Positions 1 to 7,361 of a stretch of DNA of 36,743 nt are shown one piece after another (the stretch's first letter is position 1; each line of letters starts with the position of its first letter). A program made the position numbers and the translations under genes. The notes under the pieces are model-generated. The model worked only from the letters and a program-made list of their open reading frames with translations, was not told where the DNA came from and did no database searches. Source of the DNA: Acidobacteriaceae bacterium (GTDB lineage: Bacteria > Acidobacteriota > Terriglobia > Bryobacterales > Bryobacteraceae); NCBI GenBank assembly GCA_019244055.1, contig JAFATG010000240.1:1-36743 (forward strand), given 5' to 3'.

Positions 1-141
1 TTGCTGAGTCCCTCACGGCAGCCGAGGACGATGCGGGCGCGCATGGCGATGGCTGGTGCCGACTTCGGCCGGCGTGCCAGCATGGACAGCTTCTCTTTCT
101 CCTCAGCGGTAACGTTGAGCGGTTTGGGGGCCTCCGATGGA
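1..141 (-). pseudogene. IS630-family transposase, N-terminal fragment cut by window edge
   Basis: Reading the minus strand from about 130 to 1 gives residues typical of the start of IS630-type transposases: a PKPLNVTAEE segment, then LARRPKSAPA and MRARIVLGCREGLS. The DNA-binding N-terminus is present; the catalytic part would lie beyond the window. The only ATG nearby (141-139) is out of frame with this reading. Removing one base from the G5 run at 126-130 would join it to the PKPLN frame, so either the gene carries a one-base insertion or it uses another start. The element abuts the truncated nagA, so it probably caused that truncation (inference). Confidence 0.6.
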
Positions 142-156
142 CATAACCAAGTTATG
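142..156. repeat. Short perfect palindrome beside the IS630 fragment
   Basis: CATAAC and GTTATG form a perfect 6-bp inverted repeat around a 3-base spacer, just upstream of the transposase fragment. It may be part of the element's end or a binding site for its transposase. No function can be assigned from sequence alone. Confidence 0.3.
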
Positions 157-192
157 CATCGGACTCGTCTACTTATCCAATGCTTTTCTGAC

Positions 193-883
193 TCAGCACT
201 CTAGGAGCCGCATCGCGTTGTAAGTGTGCGTGGCGGAGATAGCACCGGCTTTCAAGGCGTCCAAGGCTTCAGCCGTATCTGCATTCGAATGTCCGATCGA
301 GCAACGAATGCCGAGTTCGTTCGCACGGGCAATGGTCTCTAACGCGCCTGGGTTTTCAGGAGCAATGGTCATCATCATGATGTGACCCCGTGCCGCTTGC
401 CAGAGTCTATTCAAGACCTCGACGCTTGGAGGCAAGATGAACTGCGGTGGATGCATCCCGCGTTTTACATGCGAGAGGAACGGTCCTTCTAGATGAACGC
501 CGCGCAGTGTTGCTTCATCGCCTGCCGGCTTCCGTTCGATGTGGCGAGCTATGCCGTCCAGTGCATGAAGCCTGAAATCCATAGAGGCCGTAACAGTCGT
601 CGCCAGGTATTCGGTAGTACCGTGCTGCGCAAGAAACTTAGAAATCCTACTCAGGGCATCAGTCGTACCTTCCATGACATCGTGGCCGATCGCGCCATGC
701 ATGTGGATATCAAGGAGACCAGCCGTCAGCGTTGCATCTTTGAAGTCATGAGTCGGCCGTGTCCCCTCAGCTGTTTTCCGGGAAGAAATATCTTAGGATG
801 GTTTCGTCGTCCAGCGTGATTAATGGCTGATCGATGATGGCGTTTGCGGTAATGAGGTATTTTGCACTCAGAATAGTCGCCAT
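193..883 (-). pseudogene. nagA: N-acetylglucosamine-6-phosphate deacetylase, truncated and frameshifted
   Basis: NagA removes the acetyl group from GlcNAc-6-phosphate in amino-sugar catabolism. An ATG at 883 opens a typical start (MATILSAKYL, then DQPLITLDD). About 30 codons in, the frame is lost near 793: deleting one A on the minus strand restores the sequence into DISSRK and on to the metal-binding region HMHGAIGHD. The HLEGPFL motif, the IGHSNAD motif and the ATHTYNAM motif follow in the second frame. The sequence then leaves the family after NAMR and stops at 193, about 230 codons against the usual 370-390, so the C-terminal part of the barrel is missing. The break coincides with the approach to the IS630-type fragment. 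Family identity is clear; the product should be inactive. Confidence 0.85.
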
Positions 884-1318
884 GAACCCAGTGTGCATGA
901 ATCGAGTTTTCGCGTTCTGGCGCGTTGGAACGCTACATCGAGCATGCAGCCAAATGCAGACGGTTATTGCTGCTGATCCGAAAACCCAGACGTGACGCCG
1001 AGTTATACGGATTTAAGCGACAGTTACGGACGATATTAATTCATCGTGGCGGCCAAGAAAGAAAAAGACGCGCAGTTACAACGCCGGTGACAGGGCGAGA
1101 TAGGCGGCAGCGCATCTTTGAAGGCTTTGTTCATCGCAAGCTTCCCATCTGAGGCGCCGAAGGCATTTGCTCATAAGATCGGAGAAAAGAGTAGGGCTAT
1201 TCACCTCTGAGAGCCAGCGGGTCAATGCTATCAATCCCTTGCTGAGAGGTAAAGGCTTGTTCGACTTGAATGGCTCAAACAGGCCTTGTTCTTTTAAGCT
1301 ATTGATGTTAAATGGTGG
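884..1318. other. Stretch with no recognisable gene
   Basis: Open frames of 60-75 codons occur on the plus strand, but none matches a family I know or has a convincing ribosome site. I see no RNA gene or repeat. It lies between two decayed loci and is probably remnant DNA. Confidence 0.5.
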
Positions 1319-1333
1319 CCATGACGTGACCCC
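1319..1333 (+). repeat. Left inverted repeat of IS3 remnant
   Basis: CCATGACGTGACCCC. It matches the inverted copy at 2192-2207 except for one extra base inside that copy. Confidence 0.45.
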
Positions 1334-1425
1334 AATTTGCGTCCACTAAGTTATACGAAATTCCGCAGCATAGTTACCCGCATCGCCTTCTTGATGGAAG
1401 GTTTGACCACGCAGCCGTGGCGGTG

Positions 1426-2196
1426 TCAAGGCCGCCTGAGGCGCCCGAAGGGCTTGGCCTTGGCTCGCTTCCGGCGGAGTGGTATCGGGAAATGCTGAAG
1501 GCGATGCGGCGTGCGCGCCCACTGTTGTGCGAACTCCTCTGGTGTTCGATACCCCAGCGCGGAATACGGGCGTTGCCCGTTGTATTCATTTTGCCAGCCG
1601 GCGATCTTGCGTCGCGCATCCCAGAGATTCCAGAACCAACTCGCATTGAGACATTCGTCCCGAAAGCGCCCATGAAAGCTCTCGACATGCCCGTTTTGTG
1701 TGGGCTTGCCGGGTTGAATGTGAATCGTGCCGATGCTGCGCTCAACGCACCACGCCAGGTAATGCCGGCTGCTTACCTCCGGCCCGTTATCGGTACGAAT
1801 GAATTCCGGTGCGCCGCGCTGGCGGATGGTGCTCTGCAACACCCTCGTCAGGCGCTGGCTCGGCATGCTTGTATCCGTCTCCAATGCCAGACATTCGCGC
1901 GTAAAGGCATCCACCCCGCCGAACACGCGTAGTCGCCGACCGTTGGCCGTCACATCGCTGGCAAACTCGATCGCCCATTCCTGGTTTGGCGCCGAGAGCG
2001 CCGGCCGTTGCGTGTAACTGCGCGTCAGCCGCTTGCGCCGGATCCCCCGCACCGACAATCCGGCCGCACGGTATACCCTTTGCACGCGTTTGTGATTAAT
2101 GCGTTCTCCAGCGCGTCGCAACAGGACGTGAAGCCGACGGTACCCAAAGCGCGGCTTCTCGTGCGCCAGCGCGACCAGTCGGACGGATCGCGGGGC
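1426..2196 (-). pseudogene. IS3-family transposase OrfB, 5'-truncated
   Basis: This is the DDE integrase catalytic domain. Visible segments are RFGYRRLH, INHKRVQRVYR, the core around WAIEFASDV, RTDNGPEVSS, the HVESFHGRFRDECLN block with the catalytic Glu, and the C-terminal RPYSALGYRTPEEFA. The frame is open back to a TGA at 2199-2197, where the inverted repeat lies; the usual N-terminal ~60 residues and OrfA are missing, so no normal start exists (a TTG lies at 2121). The position that is normally Asp in the WSMDF-type motif is Glu here (GAG), which would disturb the first catalytic acid. An inactive relic is the likely status. Confidence 0.8.
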
Positions 2197-2207
2197 TCAC
2201 GTCATGG
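2192..2207 (-). repeat. Right inverted repeat of IS3 remnant
   Basis: GGGGCTCACGTCATGG on the plus strand, the inverted copy of 1319-1333 with a single extra C. Confidence 0.45.
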
Positions 2208-2226
2208 GGACCGCTATAACTCCGTG

Positions 2227-2647
2227 CCCAGGCAATTATCGGGGGTATGCAGCAAAGGGTCGCTCTCGCTCGCACCCTCGCTGTCCGGCGTCCGATCATC
2301 CTTATAGACGAGCGCTTCGGGGCTCTGGACGCACAGACACGTGAGGAGATGCAGCAGATGCTGCTCAGCTTTGGGCAGAAGAGAAAAATACCATCCTCTT
2401 CGTAACTCACGATATCCCTGAGGCTGTTATGCTCGCCGATCAGATTCTGGTCTTTGAAGGCCATCCTGTGCAGAACCTGGATAAGGTCGACGTAGATTTG
2501 CCGCGACCTCGTTTCCCTGATTTACTGCGGAATGGAGAATTCATCATGCTTTGCGACCAACTGCGTCTCAAGCTGAAGAAAGAGCACGCAATCCGATCGC
2601 TCGCAGTTGAGACGGTAGTCAATCCTGCCCAGCCGACCAGCGTTTAA
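2227..2647 (+). pseudogene. ABC transporter ATPase (nitrate/sulfonate/taurine type), C-terminal remnant
   Basis: The segment begins at the ABC signature (PRQLSGG, then [12 protein letters not shown]) and continues through Walker B (PIILIDE, R in place of the usual [14 protein letters not shown]) to the H-loop ([18 protein letters not shown]). The Walker A half is missing. Two frameshifts are needed to read it: one at the G5 run 2241-2245 (six expected) and one at TTT 2370-2372 (four T expected before WAEEKNT). The last ~72 codons form an open frame ending at 2647. It resembles TauB/SsuB/NrtD-type subunits, but no permease or binding protein is nearby. It starts just beyond the IS3 remnant. 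Confidence 0.8.
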
Positions 2648-2680
2648 GCGTTAAGAGTGGAATGAATCTGACAACCGTGA

Positions 2681-3487
2681 ATGGATGCAGAATCGATTCT
2701 GAGCGATCATGCCGGTACGCTCCTATTCGTCAACGCGCTACATGGCACGAAAACGGGCGAGCAGCTATTGCGAGTTCTCGGCGGTTACGTCCAATTCAAC
2801 GCGACATTCGGAAGCGGCGTAGCTCACTTGGCGGGTGAGATCGGTGTTCGTACTGACCTCTTCCGTGATTCCGATGATCCCGTTGCGGTCCTTGCGGACC
2901 GTAGCGTTGAAGTCGCCGCCGTTTTCTTTACTGCGATTGACGAATTTGGCGATCGCATCTCTCTGGCGCGATGCACCCACTGTTCCTTAGTCCAAGCTAC
3001 GATCAAGGGAGTCGCAGAGTATTTGGCATTGGCATGCAGCGAGGGTGGACGAGGTCCTGCGCTCCGACGCTGCCACTATAAGGGCTATTAGCGAAGCTCA
3101 GGCTGGTTATGGTTTCAACCGAAGTCTTGCCGAACGTGATCTGTTCCGGGGACTCGGTTTCCACCTCGGATCAGAGATGCTTGCGGACCGGGAATTCAGC
3201 GCTCTGGACGCTCATTTGCGCTCCCATCCTCCCGAACTGGTCCACTTTCTTAGCAGCAAAGAGATATCCATCAGCGGCCGCCGTTGCCGTGCGTATCATT
3301 GGATTAAAACGAACACGACGGCTGAGGCCGAACACTCCGATGCCGGCGCCAACGCGGTTGCGCTGGCTTTGCTTTGCGGTATTACGTTGGGCTGCACAAC
3401 AAGTCAGAAATCGAGCAATTTATCTTCAATGGCTTCGCCGAGTTTGCCGCCGTCCAGACCAGATTTACGGACAGCCTTACCGGCTAG
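2681..3487 (+). pseudogene. Heme-oxygenase-like (HDO, iron-containing redox enzyme) protein, frameshifted
   Basis: Three frames must be joined to read one protein of about 268 codons. Frame one gives GEQLLRVLGGYVQFNATFG, DLFRDSDDPV and AAVFFTAIDEFGDR. After an extra G in the run at 3043-3045 the next frame gives VDEVLRSDAA, YGFNRSLAERDLF, GFHLGSEMLADREF and an AYHWIK segment followed by EAEHSDA, a likely Glu/His metal motif. A 5-base tandem duplication (CTTTG, 3367-3376) then shifts the frame to RYYVGLHNKSEIEQFIF and GFAEFAAVQ before TAG at 3485. Removing one repeat unit restores the reading perfectly. Assignment to the HDO superfamily rests on overall pattern; the exact reaction is unknown. 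Confidence 0.6.
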
Positions 3488-3803
3488 TTCCCTGCTTTAG
3501 GGCAACTTACTACATTCAGACCCCGAACCGAGAACGTGATGAACTCGACCTTGGCAGCATGTCTTCTGTCATGTCTGATTGCCAGCTTTCGCGCGCCCGT
3601 CAGGCGATGGGGATGGATGGTGATCCAGCATGCCCGATCAAGGACTGACCGACTGGTCAACGAAGAAATTCAAAGTGGGCGCTTCCAGTGGGGTTGCGCC
3701 GACGCAAAGCCGAAAAGCTCTAAACTTATACTGAAGCAGTATGCCGTGCCGGTTTTTCGAGCCGCGGCGCCCCGCCGTTCGTCCCCATCATGCGGCTGCG
3801 CGA
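3488..3803 (+). other. Stretch with no recognisable gene
   Basis: Several overlapping frames are open but none is recognisable. An ATG at 3741 is in frame with the next gene and could extend it. I saw no promoter with well-spaced elements. Confidence 0.4.
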
Positions 3804-4151
3804 ATGCCGCTCATCGAAGAACATGAAGGCTTCTGCCGGGCCGGTGCCACGCCGATAAATGCCCCGGCAGAGCTTCAATTCCAGTGCTGCAATCAGGGAA
3901 ATTCGCGTGGCATTTGTCCGCACTTCCCCGCCACAGACGCGCGCGGATCTCTGCGCTATACGGTGACCGCGAGGTCCTCAACCGACATCACGCTGGTGAT
4001 TATAGAAGAGAGTGAATACGCGCCGCTGCGATGGCGCGAAGCGCGTTACTCGATCCCGCAAGAGCGCCTGGAAACGGAAACGGGCGATTTGTGCACGCAT
4101 GCTCAGGCTATGGCCTTTTGCGGTAGCTTTCTGAGGCGTTTTTCCAGCTAA
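3804..4151 (+). CDS. Hypothetical Cys-rich protein
   Basis: I do not recognise a named family. From the ATG at 3804 the protein has 115 residues with six cysteines (about 11, 28, 29, 38, 97 and 106). The cluster FQCCNQGNSRGICPHFP could bind metal or form disulfides. After it comes a strand-rich stretch (RYTVTARSS, ITLVIIEESEY). There is no signal peptide or membrane segment. An in-frame ATG at 3741 would add 21 residues of poorer composition, so the later start is preferred. The stop lies five bases before the thioesterase gene, so the two are probably co-transcribed. The C-terminal half looks protein-like, which argues that this is a real gene despite the decayed DNA just upstream. Confidence 0.55.
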   Translation: MPLIEEHEGFCRAGATPINAPAELQFQCCNQGNSRGICPHFPATDARGSLRYTVTARSSTDITLVIIEESEYAPLRWREARYSIPQERLETETGDLCTHAQAMAFCGSFLRRFSS

Positions 4152-4156
4152 GATTC

Positions 4157-4693
4157 ATGCCGAACAAAGAATCTGGTTCGCTCCTTGTGGAGGGACAGAA
4201 TCGCGAACGAGTGTGGACGGTGCGAGACTCGCAGTCCGACTACTCGGAAGTGTGTCTGCCGAACGATGCCAATCTGCTAGGCAACATGCTGGGCGGCCAT
4301 GTAATGCATCTGGTGGATTTGTGCGGAGCGATCGCGGCCATGCGTCATGCGCGCTGCACGGTAGTAACCGCCTCAGTCGATCAGATGAGCTTTCTGCACC
4401 CTGTCCGCGTAGGGGAGCTTGTGCGCCTCAGGTCTCAGGTGAACCGCGTGTTTCGCACTTCGATGGAAGTAGGGGTCAAAGTTTGGGTAGAAAACCTTCA
4501 GACCGGCGAAGTTCGGCACACCTCATCCGCTTACCTGACGTTCGTTGCCTTGGATCGGGCAGGAAACCGGGTCGTGCTTGCGCCCATTGTTCCCGAAACC
4601 GAGGAGGAGATCCGGCGGTACACCGAAGCCGCGGAACGGCGTGCATACCGGCTGGCGTCCAAGAACAAAACGAAAAGCGATCCTCAGCTATAG
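4157..4693 (+). CDS. Acyl-CoA thioesterase, hotdog fold
   Basis: This is probably a cytosolic thioesterase that hydrolyses acyl-CoA esters. At residues 36-54 it has the signature of the YciA/BACH group: NDAN, LGNMLGG, then HVMHLVD with the conserved Asp. VVTASVDQMSFLHPVRVGE follows and forms the central hotdog strands, with the long helix at about 48-66. The single hotdog domain of 178 residues fits the family, and the Lys/Arg-rich tail (from about 150) is common in acidobacterial copies. It follows the Cys-rich gene by five bases and precedes the glycosidase by 15, suggesting one transcript. Substrate chain length cannot be told from sequence. Confidence 0.85.
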   Translation: MPNKESGSLLVEGQNRERVWTVRDSQSDYSEVCLPNDANLLGNMLGGHVMHLVDLCGAIAAMRHARCTVVTASVDQMSFLHPVRVGELVRLRSQVNRVFRTSMEVGVKVWVENLQTGEVRHTSSAYLTFVALDRAGNRVVLAPIVPETEEEIRRYTEAAERRAYRLASKNKTKSDPQL

Positions 4694-4697
4694 GGCC

Positions 4698-4704
4698 AAG
4701 GAGA
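4698..4704 (+). promoter_or_regulatory. Shine-Dalgarno that fixes the GTG start of the GH1-like gene
   Basis: AAGGAGA sits four bases before GTG 4709-4711. It is the best ribosome site in this stretch and supports the non-ATG start. Confidence 0.6.
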
Positions 4705-4708
4705 GATT

Positions 4709-5911
4709 GTGGCGCAATTCATGTTTGCGACCGGAATCGAGAACAGTTATCCAACAATCACCGGGGGCGATGGATTGACGAAGCGAGTGGACGAAATGGA
4801 AAAGTGCGACCACTATCGCCGCTGGCGGGAAGACTTCGATTTGGTTCGAGAACTGGGAATCGAGTACCTGCGCTATGGCCCGCCGTACTATACAACTCAC
4901 ACAGGCCCAGGCCGGTATGACTGGGAGTTCAGCGATCAAGCATTCAGCCGGTTGAAGGAACTCAGAATCACGCCCATCGCCGATCTTTGCCACTTCGGCA
5001 TACCCGATTGGATCGGCGATTTTCAGAATCCCGATTTGCCGGCGCTGTTTGCCGAATATGCGAGTGCGTTTGCGGCGCGTTATCCCTGGATCAAGTTTTT
5101 TACTCCGGTGAACGAGATTTATGTAGCTGCGACATTCTCGGCCCAGTTCGGCTGGTGGAATGAACGGCTCACCGGCGACAAACATTTTGTAAACGCATTA
5201 CGGAACTTGTGCAAGGCGAATGTGCTGGCAATGCACTGGATTCTGGACGTCAATCCGAAAGCGATTTTCATCCTGAGCGAGACTTCTGAGTTCCATCATC
5301 CGCGGAACCCCGGTTGCGCCGCGATCGCGCACATCAATAATCAGCGCCGGTTCCTCTCGCTGGATCTCACCTACGGCCACCCTGTGACGTTTGAGATGTA
5401 CGAATACCTGATGGATAACGGAATGACCCGCGAGGAGTACCACTGGTTTTGCAACAACCATCGCAAGGAACACTGCGTCATGGGCACGGATTACTACGAC
5501 ACGAACGAGCATCTTGTAAACAACGATGGGTCGCTGATGCCCTCCGGCGAGATCTTCGGATATTACGTCATCACGCATCAATACTTCGATCGGTACCGCC
5601 TGCCGGTTATGCATACCGAAACAAATCTGCCGGATGCCGAACGGGCACCGGGTTGGATACGTAAGGAGTGGGCAAACGTGCACCGGTTGCGCGAGGACGG
5701 TGTCCCGATGCTCGGGTTTACCTACTACAGTTTGACCGACCAAGTGGACTGGGACACCGCGTTGCGTGAGGATAACGGGCACGTGAATCCGCTCGGCTTA
5801 TATGATCTGGATAGAAACATTCGCCCGGCGGGAGAAACCTATCGCGAAATCATCCGGGAGTGGCGCCACATTCTGCCCACCCAGAGCCACAGCCTGTATC
5901 TGAATTGCTGA
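4709..5911 (+). CDS. Glycoside hydrolase family 1-like beta-glycosidase
   Basis: A 400-residue TIM-barrel protein resembling clan-A GH1 enzymes, which hydrolyse beta-glycosides with retention. TPVNEI places the acid/base at Glu136. MHTETN places the likely nucleophile at Glu304, where classical GH1 enzymes have an ITENG motif. Other barrel landmarks are GIEYLRYGPPYY, HFGIPDWIGD and the late FTYYSLTDQVDWD. It is somewhat shorter than typical GH1 enzymes (about 440-480). No signal peptide is present, so a cytosolic role on short oligosaccharides or glycosides is likely. The start is GTG with a strong ribosome site. The gene ends 15 bases before the convergent Hfq-like gene. Its natural substrate is not evident. 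Confidence 0.75.
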   Translation: MAQFMFATGIENSYPTITGGDGLTKRVDEMEKCDHYRRWREDFDLVRELGIEYLRYGPPYYTTHTGPGRYDWEFSDQAFSRLKELRITPIADLCHFGIPDWIGDFQNPDLPALFAEYASAFAARYPWIKFFTPVNEIYVAATFSAQFGWWNERLTGDKHFVNALRNLCKANVLAMHWILDVNPKAIFILSETSEFHHPRNPGCAAIAHINNQRRFLSLDLTYGHPVTFEMYEYLMDNGMTREEYHWFCNNHRKEHCVMGTDYYDTNEHLVNNDGSLMPSGEIFGYYVITHQYFDRYRLPVMHTETNLPDAERAPGWIRKEWANVHRLREDGVPMLGFTYYSLTDQVDWDTALREDNGHVNPLGLYDLDRNIRPAGETYREIIREWRHILPTQSHSLYLNC

Positions 5912-5926
5912 GTGGGCGGCGAGCTG

Positions 5927-6241
5927 CTATTCCGGCTCGGCTTTATACATGTATTTGATGCAGCGTTTGAAGAGCAGAAGGTTGGGCGCGCCCGTCCGGT
6001 TCAGTTTCAGGCAATCGCGGTCATACCATTCGATTACGCCTTCGAGATGTTCGCCGTCTTCGAGCACAACCACCATGTGGGTCTTGCCCTGCATCTGCTT
6101 CGAATAGTAGAATTGCTCCGCGTTCGTTTGATCCGGCGGAGTGCTCTTTTTCCCGGAAGGGGGGCGCCGGTTTGGATCCTTTGTGTCAGTTACCGTGCGA
6201 GCCGGCTTTCTAATAAGCGATTCCAAACGACTGTCCTCCAT
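5927..6241 (-). CDS. Hfq-like Sm-fold RNA-binding protein
   Basis: The C-terminal ~62 residues (from NAEQFYY at about 40) resemble an Sm fold: KQMQGKTHMVVVLEDGEHLEGVIEWYDRDCLKLNR (Sm1-like, about 48-82), then PNLLLFKRCIKYMYK (Sm2-like). Canonical Hfq has a KH motif near the end of Sm2; here the strand reads FKRCIKYMYK, so the RNA-binding pocket differs. An N-terminal basic, Pro-rich extension of about 40 residues is probably disordered. The ATG at 6241 is preferred. An in-frame ATG at 6319 overlaps the end of holB and would add 26 residues. The gene is last in the housekeeping run. It probably acts in RNA regulation or stability, but sRNA chaperone activity is not proven by sequence. Confidence 0.7.
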   Translation of the reverse strand: MEDSRLESLIRKPARTVTDTKDPNRRPPSGKKSTPPDQTNAEQFYYSKQMQGKTHMVVVLEDGEHLEGVIEWYDRDCLKLNRTGAPNLLLFKRCIKYMYKAEPE

Positions 6242-6305
6242 GTTTTGGCCTGCGTGGATCGTTAGTGCGAGTGGTACTAAATCCCGCCCAGACCTAATTG
6301 TTAGT

Positions 6306-7352
6306 TTAGGTGCTTGCATACTGCAAGCGGTTACGCAAAATAATAATCATAGCGTCCAGTGCTGATAATTTCTGTATATTTCGGCGAACCATGAGCACCA
6401 GCTCGTCTAGGGCGCGTATCGCTGCTTCGATCCAATCGAACGATACGCGTTGAGCTATTGCTTCTATCCTTCCGTGAACGTCGCGATTGCGTACGATGCC
6501 GCAGCTTTGGGCCGTCGATAGAATATCTTCCAGCATGCTATAGGCCGGCTTTAGGTAGAGTTCCAGCTTTTCCGATTTGCGCATACCGAAGGATTCCGAT
6601 CGCTGGACCCAGGAAGCCCAAGAACTGACCCCAGCTCCGCATTCGAAAGCGCAGAGCAGGAAATCGCGCCGTTCACGAAACTCCTCTAGATCAATGCCTG
6701 CAGCCAGTCCTGGACTGCCCTCAGCGACGGCAATGCGCGTCTCTGCCTCGGGTAACCGGCGCGCCGCCGCGAACGCACGCATGTCGTCATCTGAAAGCCG
6801 CGCCATCTGCAGCAGGATGGAACGAGAACGAATTGTGGGGAGCAGATCGTACGAATTCTCCGCGGTGGCGATGATGATCAGGTGATCGGGCGGCTCCTCG
6901 AGAACCTTCAGAAGAGAGTTCGCCGCCTGCTCGTTAGCCCGATTCAGGTGATCAATCAAGAATACGCGGCGGCTGCCTTGAAGCGGCTTGAATGGAGCTC
7001 GCTCGCGCAGGAGGCGCATCTGCTGAATTGAGAGTTGACGCAGGGGCCCATCAGGAGGGAATGTAAGGAAATCGGGGTGGCTGCCAAACAGCAAAGGATC
7101 CTCGGCACGCTTGTCTGCCGGCCACTTTTCGCGGTCCGAGAGGGTTTCGAGATTGTGGGGTAGGCTCAGATCGTCGCGCTCAATTTTCCGAGCGTCGCCG
7201 AGCAGGGCGGCAGCGAAGCGGCGTGCCAGCGTAGCCTTTCCGATGCCCTCTGGGCCGCTCAGCAGAATCGTCTGCGGGATCCGGCCAGCAGAGATCATTT
7301 CCGACAAGGTCTCCGCCACGGCTTGGTTGCCGAAGAATTCCGGAAATCTCAT
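6306..7352 (-). CDS. holB: DNA polymerase III, delta' subunit
   Basis: This is the clamp-loader subunit that helps place the sliding clamp on DNA. It is an AAA+ protein of 348 residues with a P-loop GPEGIGKA at 33-40 followed by TLARRF. The LLKVLEEPP segment and the sensor-like TIRSRSILL fit DnaX/delta'-type proteins. The Cys cluster of the zinc module found in many delta' proteins is not visible in the 45-95 region. The gene follows tmk by nine bases, a widespread tmk-holB pairing, and its last codons overlap the longest reading of the Hfq-like gene. Cytosolic replication protein; function well supported. Confidence 0.9.
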   Translation of the reverse strand: MRFPEFFGNQAVAETLSEMISAGRIPQTILLSGPEGIGKATLARRFAAALLGDARKIERDDLSLPHNLETLSDREKWPADKRAEDPLLFGSHPDFLTFPPDGPLRQLSIQQMRLLRERAPFKPLQGSRRVFLIDHLNRANEQAANSLLKVLEEPPDHLIIIATAENSYDLLPTIRSRSILLQMARLSDDDMRAFAAARRLPEAETRIAVAEGSPGLAAGIDLEEFRERRDFLLCAFECGAGVSSWASWVQRSESFGMRKSEKLELYLKPAYSMLEDILSTAQSCGIVRNRDVHGRIEAIAQRVSFDWIEAAIRALDELVLMVRRNIQKLSALDAMIIILRNRLQYAST

Positions 7353-7361
7353 TCTTTATTT

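Larger units (their letters stand above)
1319..2207 (-). mobile_element. IS3-family element remnant with inverted ends and internal deletion
   Basis: An integrase-core OrfB fragment is flanked by inverted copies of CCATGACGTGA followed by CCCC (left, 1319-1333) and its complement with one extra base (right, 2192-2207). The bounded segment is about 0.89 kb, shorter than intact IS3 elements (about 1.2-1.5 kb). OrfA and the first part of OrfB are absent, and the right repeat abuts the OrfB reading frame directly. This fits an internally deleted copy. The boundaries are inferred from the repeats; no clear target-site duplication was seen. Confidence 0.5.

Noticed and set aside
140-1360. Shared AGTTAT at about 150 and 1348 as matching ends of one element
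   Set aside because: The match is only six to eight bases and the flanking bases differ; likely chance.
1417-1932. Plus-strand open frame opposite the IS3 transposase
   Set aside because: The minus strand reads as a clear integrase core; this is its shadow.
3741-3803. Upstream start for the Cys-rich gene
   Set aside because: The added residues are Pro/Arg/His-rich and adjoin decayed DNA; not excluded, but less likely than 3804.
4213-4920. Long plus-strand open frame of 235 codons overlapping the thioesterase
   Set aside because: It is a different frame of the thioesterase and GH1 genes, rich in Arg, Ser and Cys, without family motifs.
5198-5782. Minus-strand open frame of 194 codons opposite the GH1-like gene
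   Set aside because: Antisense shadow of a well-supported gene in GC-rich DNA; no motif or ribosome site.
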